Shown here piece after piece: positions 59,994-64,000 of a DNA stretch of 64,000 nt (position 1 is the stretch's first letter; each line of letters starts with the position of its first letter). Made by a program: the position numbers and the translations under genes. Under the pieces are notes generated by a model. It was given only the letters and a program-made list of their open reading frames with translations. It was not told the origin of the DNA and made no database searches. This DNA comes from Sequoia sempervirens (Eukaryota > Streptophyta > Pinopsida > Cupressales > Cupressaceae). Where the stretch lies: the NCBI GenBank assembly GCA_007258455.2, contig VDFB02296781.1, positions 62,001-126,000 on the forward strand, given 5' to 3'.

Positions 59994-60117
59994 GTTAGTG
60001 GAAAAATTGATAGCTTTGAAGGGTTTAGAGGCTCGATTGAGATAGATACATGGATATTTGGATCTTGTTGTTGATGGGAGGCTTCCACTTAACCATGAAA
60101 TTTTGTACCATCTGCAG
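59994..60117 (+). pseudogene. RPN8: Single exon of 26S proteasome subunit RPN8 (MOV34/PSMD7)
   Basis: RPN8 is the MPN-domain partner of the deubiquitinase RPN11 in the proteasome lid. This 124-bp block, preceded by AG at 59992-59993 and followed by GTATG at 60118, encodes LVEKLIALKGLEARLR, then TAG, then [11 protein letters not shown] and [13 protein letters not shown], the conserved part after the MPN domain. The following exon (starting DVFNLLPNL in plant RPN8) is not found within the next 4 kb and no upstream MPN exon is seen. The exon with intact splice signals but a stop at the expected Glu codon is best read as a captured gene fragment or pseudogene. Confidence 0.85.
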
Positions 60118-62027
60118 GTATGCAAAATTTTCTCTACTTACATTCATTCTTGATCATAAACGTTGTAAATGATATTAATGCTTCAAACTTAAGATTCGTT
60201 TCATTGTTATAATGATCAAAATTTTATAATTTGCTATACATTCAAGCATTCTCTTTCCCCTACCTTTCCTCTCTCCCCCCTCCTTTTAAGAATTTTCTTT
60301 GTCATAAAAGATTCACATTTCTATCTCATTTACACAAATTTATCTGAAGCGCTAGGAGTGAATAAAGATATGTAAAAGATGATGGATTATGTCTAAAAAA
60401 CAACTTTCCATCTTATAGAAAATTAAATCCTTAATATTTGAATAGTTTAGAGCTCAAATAATGCTTGTATATGAATGTATAGCAATAAGGGAGCCTATGT
60501 GAAGATTGAAATTTAAAATATCACTTTGGTATTTTTGCTTAGGCAGTGAAATGATATTTTGAGTAATACAAACCTACACACATTGATATTTTTTGGAATT
60601 GTATTGAGGAATTTTTTTTCTCTTATACCTACCCTTAGCTAGACATGGAGGTATATAATATTGGTTTCTGGGTTTTTTTTGTAAGTAGTTAATTTCATAG
60701 AGGAAGAATAAAATCTTCTTAATGTCCTATTAGGTGTGAAAGTATATGAATCACTTGTTGAAGGCAACATTTTGGATTCATCAAAAAATTGGTTTGTTCT
60801 TTTTTTTTTATGTTTCTTTCATGTGTTTTTTTTAGGCTCTAAAGATGTAGCTCGGCTCTTTCCTTTGCACTTTTCATCTATTTTGATGATTATAGTAGAT
60901 TGTCCTCATTTTTTTTATGTAGATCTATTTGTAACCTTATTTTCTACCAATCAATTTGCAAACCAGTCACATATTAAGGACCATTTCACTAACTTGTAGT
61001 CATCCATTACTTCATATGTTGTAGGTTGTGTCTGTGTGCCAATAAATCCTGATGATTGTGAGAACTTTAATCGTACAAGTGTACCCAATCTTTCTCAAGT
61101 AATAGTCTTACCTTATTTTATAGTACTTTGAATGGTTAATTGAATGTGCTTCTTTAGATCTAAGATAGTTGAACCCTGGATTAAAATATGGTATTAGATG
61201 GGAAGTATAATGATAAAACTGAGGTCCATCAAACACAAATTATGAACATAATTTACTGGACTATGAATAGTGATACAATTATAATTATTTCTCCTTTACC
61301 TAGCTCTGCATTAATGAAAAAGATAACATATATTGGAAGTTCATTACATGTCTCATGTATGTGTTAGTATTTTAATTTTGTTTAAGTTGTTCAAGAGCTT
61401 GATTAGGTCAAGAATATGATCTGCAAGCTATGCTCTCTTGACACTGCTCAAAATTTTCCCTACACATTTTCTCTTCAATCTAGACGTTTCTTAACTCCTT
61501 CCCTTGTTAGCCCTTGGTTGTTCTCAAGTGTAATGCTTTTTCTATGCATCTTGTAGCCTGTATGTATGATCAATCATCTCTTATGAAGCATGGATAACTT
61601 TTCATGGAATTGTTGTTGTGATTAGACAATTACCATTGTGAGAATAATTATTTAATTTGTATGGAAGTAAGTCTTTTCATATTATTTGACTTGGTATTGT
61701 AAACTTGTCTTTGCAGGATTCTCTAGGGGGGAACAACAGAACTGTGATGATAGGTAGAGTTGTATAACACCATAAATTATTTGGCATTATCAATATATTT
61801 CTTATAGAATACTTTGTGCAAGTAAAATGGAATGTGCAAGGACAATTGGTCTTAAATTCAAATATGAATATAAGTACATTATACACAAGAAGATGGTATT
61901 TATTATATGATTTAAAGAACCCCAAAATAAGAAAATTAATAGGTTCCATCTGTTTACTTTCTCTTAGACACTTGTTTAATTAGTGAGACCCTCAAAATGT
62001 CTTGCTGATAACCAATAGTGTTCAAAA
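60118..62027. other. 1.9 kb with no recognisable gene
   Basis: Noncoding, T-rich at 60.6-60.9 kb. The first part may be RPN8 intron. No second RPN8 exon and no repeat match seen. Confidence 0.5.
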
Positions 62028-62375
62028 CTCCTAAAGAGGTTAGATCGGTGTGACATTGGATCTATCTTACTGGTGAAAGTCATTGACAAGACATGGACTA
62101 TCAGAGTGAGTTTTCTATCCTATGTCGATGATTGATCTCTCACCGATGGGTTGGATTCAGTGGTCATCGCCAAGAGTCTCCGCAATGACATGGTGTAAGT
62201 CTATCTAAAACTCTTGAAGAGGTTAGATTGGTGTGACATTGGATCTATCTTGCCGATAGAAGTTATTGGAAAGAAATGGACTATCAGAGTGAGTTTTCTA
62301 TCCTATGCCGATGATTGATCTCTCACCAATGGGTTCACTTCGATGGTCATCGCCAAGAGTCTCTGCAATGGTACA
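62028..62375 (+). repeat. Two-copy tandem repeat, period about 182 bp
   Basis: Units begin ACTCCTAAAGAGGTTAGAT (62028) and ACTCTTGAAGAGGTTAGAT (62210) and share GTGTGACATTGGATCTATCT, ACTATCAGAGTGAGTTTTCT and GGTCATCGCCAAGAGTCTC. Copies are about 90 percent alike by eye. Confidence 0.9.
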
Positions 62376-62389
62376 TTTAAATGAATATT

Positions 62390-62817
62390 TTTTTAAAAAA
62401 AATTGCATTGTTTCATTGCAATTTTGACGAAGGCCACCGACGAATCACTGAAAAGGTCCAAGAGAGTTGCTATAGCTATGATGAAGGCTTCGTTGTAACT
62501 CCTTTCCCATTTCATCGAAATGGCAATGAACTCCTGGTGTTGTTTCGATGCTTCGGAAGAGCCATTGCAATTGCATTTTGGTTGTAATTCGTTGGTGGAT
62601 ACATGAAGCCTTCTTCAATATTTCAACCAAAATCTGAGTCATTTTATGATGCCAATGACCAACGAATTTGCACCATTATTTCAAAATTTAATTTGTCATC
62701 AAAATTTCGACAAAAAAATGGCAACAATTTTTTTTTGTCAATTTATCGATTTTCTGACAATTTTTTATCAAATGACCAACGAAAATTTGTCAGAAAATGG
62801 ATTCAAATTCAGTAGTG
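62390..62817 (-). repeat. CACTA-type right terminus with subterminal repeats
   Basis: Read on the minus strand from 62817 the sequence starts CACTACTGAATTTGAATCC. The adjoining 400 bp holds repeated CCAACGAA(T/A) or TTCGTTGG words (62586, 62664, 62776) and TCGAAA/TTTCGAC variants, as expected for subterminal binding repeats. The element would extend leftwards over the RPN8 exon and the SET-type gene. No plus-strand CACTACTGAA partner occurs in the window. Confidence 0.55.
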
Positions 62818-62869
62818 TTTGCTACTTGAGCAGTCTATTAAAAAAGAGAGATATCGAGGTGTTTTCTTT

Positions 62870-63620
62870 GCAAGGTCAAGATGATGCAGGAGCATCCAGT
62901 GGTGTAAGGGCAATCTTGCATCACCCAAAAATAGTTAAATTTCAAGTTTCTCAATTTTTAGATGTTTTAACATTTTTGGATACCCTTTTCATCATAATAA
63001 AATTCCCAATTTATGGTTTTTATTTTCTATTCATGGGTGGAAAGATATTGCAGTTTTAGGTTCCCAGATTTGCACCTGAAAATCTTTCGAGTTAGATTTG
63101 AGGCACTTAGAGTTCCCGAAACGGACCCGAAACTTGCCAAAATCGGCATAGAAAATTTGAAGCGCGTTATTGACTTTGAGACCTTTCCAACGGTTCAAAC
63201 GGTTCGCGAATCGGAGTCCCGGATCAAAAGTTATGGCCTCGGGAAGTTGGTGCACTTTCTAGAAGATACAATTGCAAATGCTCTTTTGAAATTTGAACTT
63301 CATGTTGTAATTTTTTGGCGCCAAACTGCCTAAACTCAAATTTGAATGTTGTTTTGGCTCCAAACTAATGAGGAGCTCTATTTATGGGCGTGTTTCTAAT
63401 TTTTGGGAAACTTTTTGGGGACAAGCTCGCATATTGCGAAAGGGTTATTATGTAGCTTTCTGTAACTTGCATGTGTTGGAGAACTTGGGGATTGAGATCC
63501 TCTACATGTAAGAAGCTCCATTTTCTGAATAATAAAATTATTCTCTTGTTTGTGGGTTTTTTTCTGTGTCTCGGGCTGTGCCCTCATCACAAGAGTTGTT
63601 ATGCAAGCAAAGGATTAAGG
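62870..63620 (+). repeat. LTR-like sequence
   Basis: Contains the block shared with 48690-48755, then a segment locally richer in G+C (CCGAAACGGACCCGAAACTT, AAAAGTTATGGCC) of a type common in plant LTRs, an AATAAAATTATT signal at 63530, and a CTCGGGCTGTGCCCTCATCA segment. No gag/pol follows. ORFs through it have no motif. Classification as LTR is inference. Confidence 0.4.
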
Positions 63621-64000
63621 ATAAAACACTCAAGGAAAGTAATAAGATATTATTCAACCAGTTCATATTCAAGATGTGATACCTCTTCACACCAATTGTT
63701 TTATCCTCAAATTTTTTTGAATTTTGCTTCACATTGTACATCAATGGTCAAATTACAAAGTTGAAGATTTGAGGTGATTTTCAGGTGTGTAATTTATTTT
63801 TTTGAGAGGAAGTTTGTAGATGTTTGATGTAAGAGTCATATTTTCTTGCCAAGGAAAACTTTCTAAGATTGGAAACGCTTCTCAAGGTTCTTGATTTATA
63901 GGAGTTTTAGCACTAATTTTGACAAGGGAATATTTCAAGTATCAAATTGGAAATAAATCAGTTATTTTTTGCAACAAGGGAAGGTGTTCTGATTTGGAAA
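63621..64000. other. No gene seen
   Basis: AT-rich noncoding sequence to the window edge. Confidence 0.5.

Noticed and set aside
62381..63333. Several overlapping ORFs (up to 137 codons)
   Set aside because: They cross CACTA subterminal repeats and LTR-like sequence and show no domain.

Overview
The window looks like intergenic, transposon-dominated DNA from a seed plant with a very large genome, most likely a gymnosperm (conifer-like). The basis is AT-rich sequence, no intact host gene in 64 kb, several old nested Ty3/gypsy elements of the Tat type with a second RNase H, TTTAGGG-type telomere-like repeats, plant CACTA (En/Spm) transposase remains, and one stray exon of a plant housekeeping gene. 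The gymnosperm assignment is inference. Every coding region carries stops or frameshifts. One 100-N assembly gap lies at 52734-52833.

Layout. 1-3.7 kb: a dispersed repeat family, whose other copy lies inverted at 52.8-54.5 kb, plus a foldback whose ~590-bp inverted arms enclose 1.4 kb of GA-rich and telomere-like minisatellite. 4.3-8.9 kb (minus): a decayed but nearly full-length TNP2-type CACTA transposase gene. 9.4 kb: an orphan CACTA-type terminus. 9.8-15.4 kb: no gene. 15456-26939 (plus): Tat-like gypsy element E1, with an inferred 5-kb 5' LTR (TGTTA...TAACA), primer-binding block, gag, protease, archaeal-type RNase H placed before the RT, RT, RNase H, integrase and a truncated 3' LTR. 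The long LTR holds protein-like reading frames I do not recognise. 26940-28765 (minus): E3, a fragment of the same lineage, joined head-to-head inside the RT to E2. 28766-40460 (plus): Tat-like element E2 with the other domain order (RT, RNase H, second RNase H, integrase), a long 3' internal region and a 1.17-kb 3' LTR. On the opposite strand E2 carries an accessory gene with a plant mobile domain and a coiled-coil tail, with its own TATA box. That gene is interrupted by a 3159-bp LTR-like insert flanked by the 5-bp duplication TCACC; removing the insert restores one reading frame.

40.5-52.7 kb: mostly noncoding, with an unrecognised coding remnant (41.7-42.7 kb, minus), a 2.3-kb long-inverted-repeat element (43.6-45.9 kb) carrying a small secreted-protein-like ORF, and several minisatellites. 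55.9-59.4 kb (plus): a multi-exon, splice-competent-looking but stop-containing gene joining a degenerate SET domain to a segment like plant Ptta/En/Spm (Transposase_24) proteins; one exon-intron unit is tandemly repeated. 60.0 kb: one exon of the 26S proteasome subunit RPN8 with both splice sites and one stop. 62.8 kb: a CACTA-type right terminus. The SET gene and the RPN8 exon may therefore be cargo of one CACTA element, but I could not find a matching left end. 62.9-63.6 kb resembles retrotransposon LTR sequence.

No gene here appears functional. The points of most interest are the antisense mobile-domain gene of E2 with its precise nested insertion, the SET/En-Spm composite gene next to a captured RPN8 exon, the two gypsy lineages with different positions of the second RNase H, and the telomere-like foldback.
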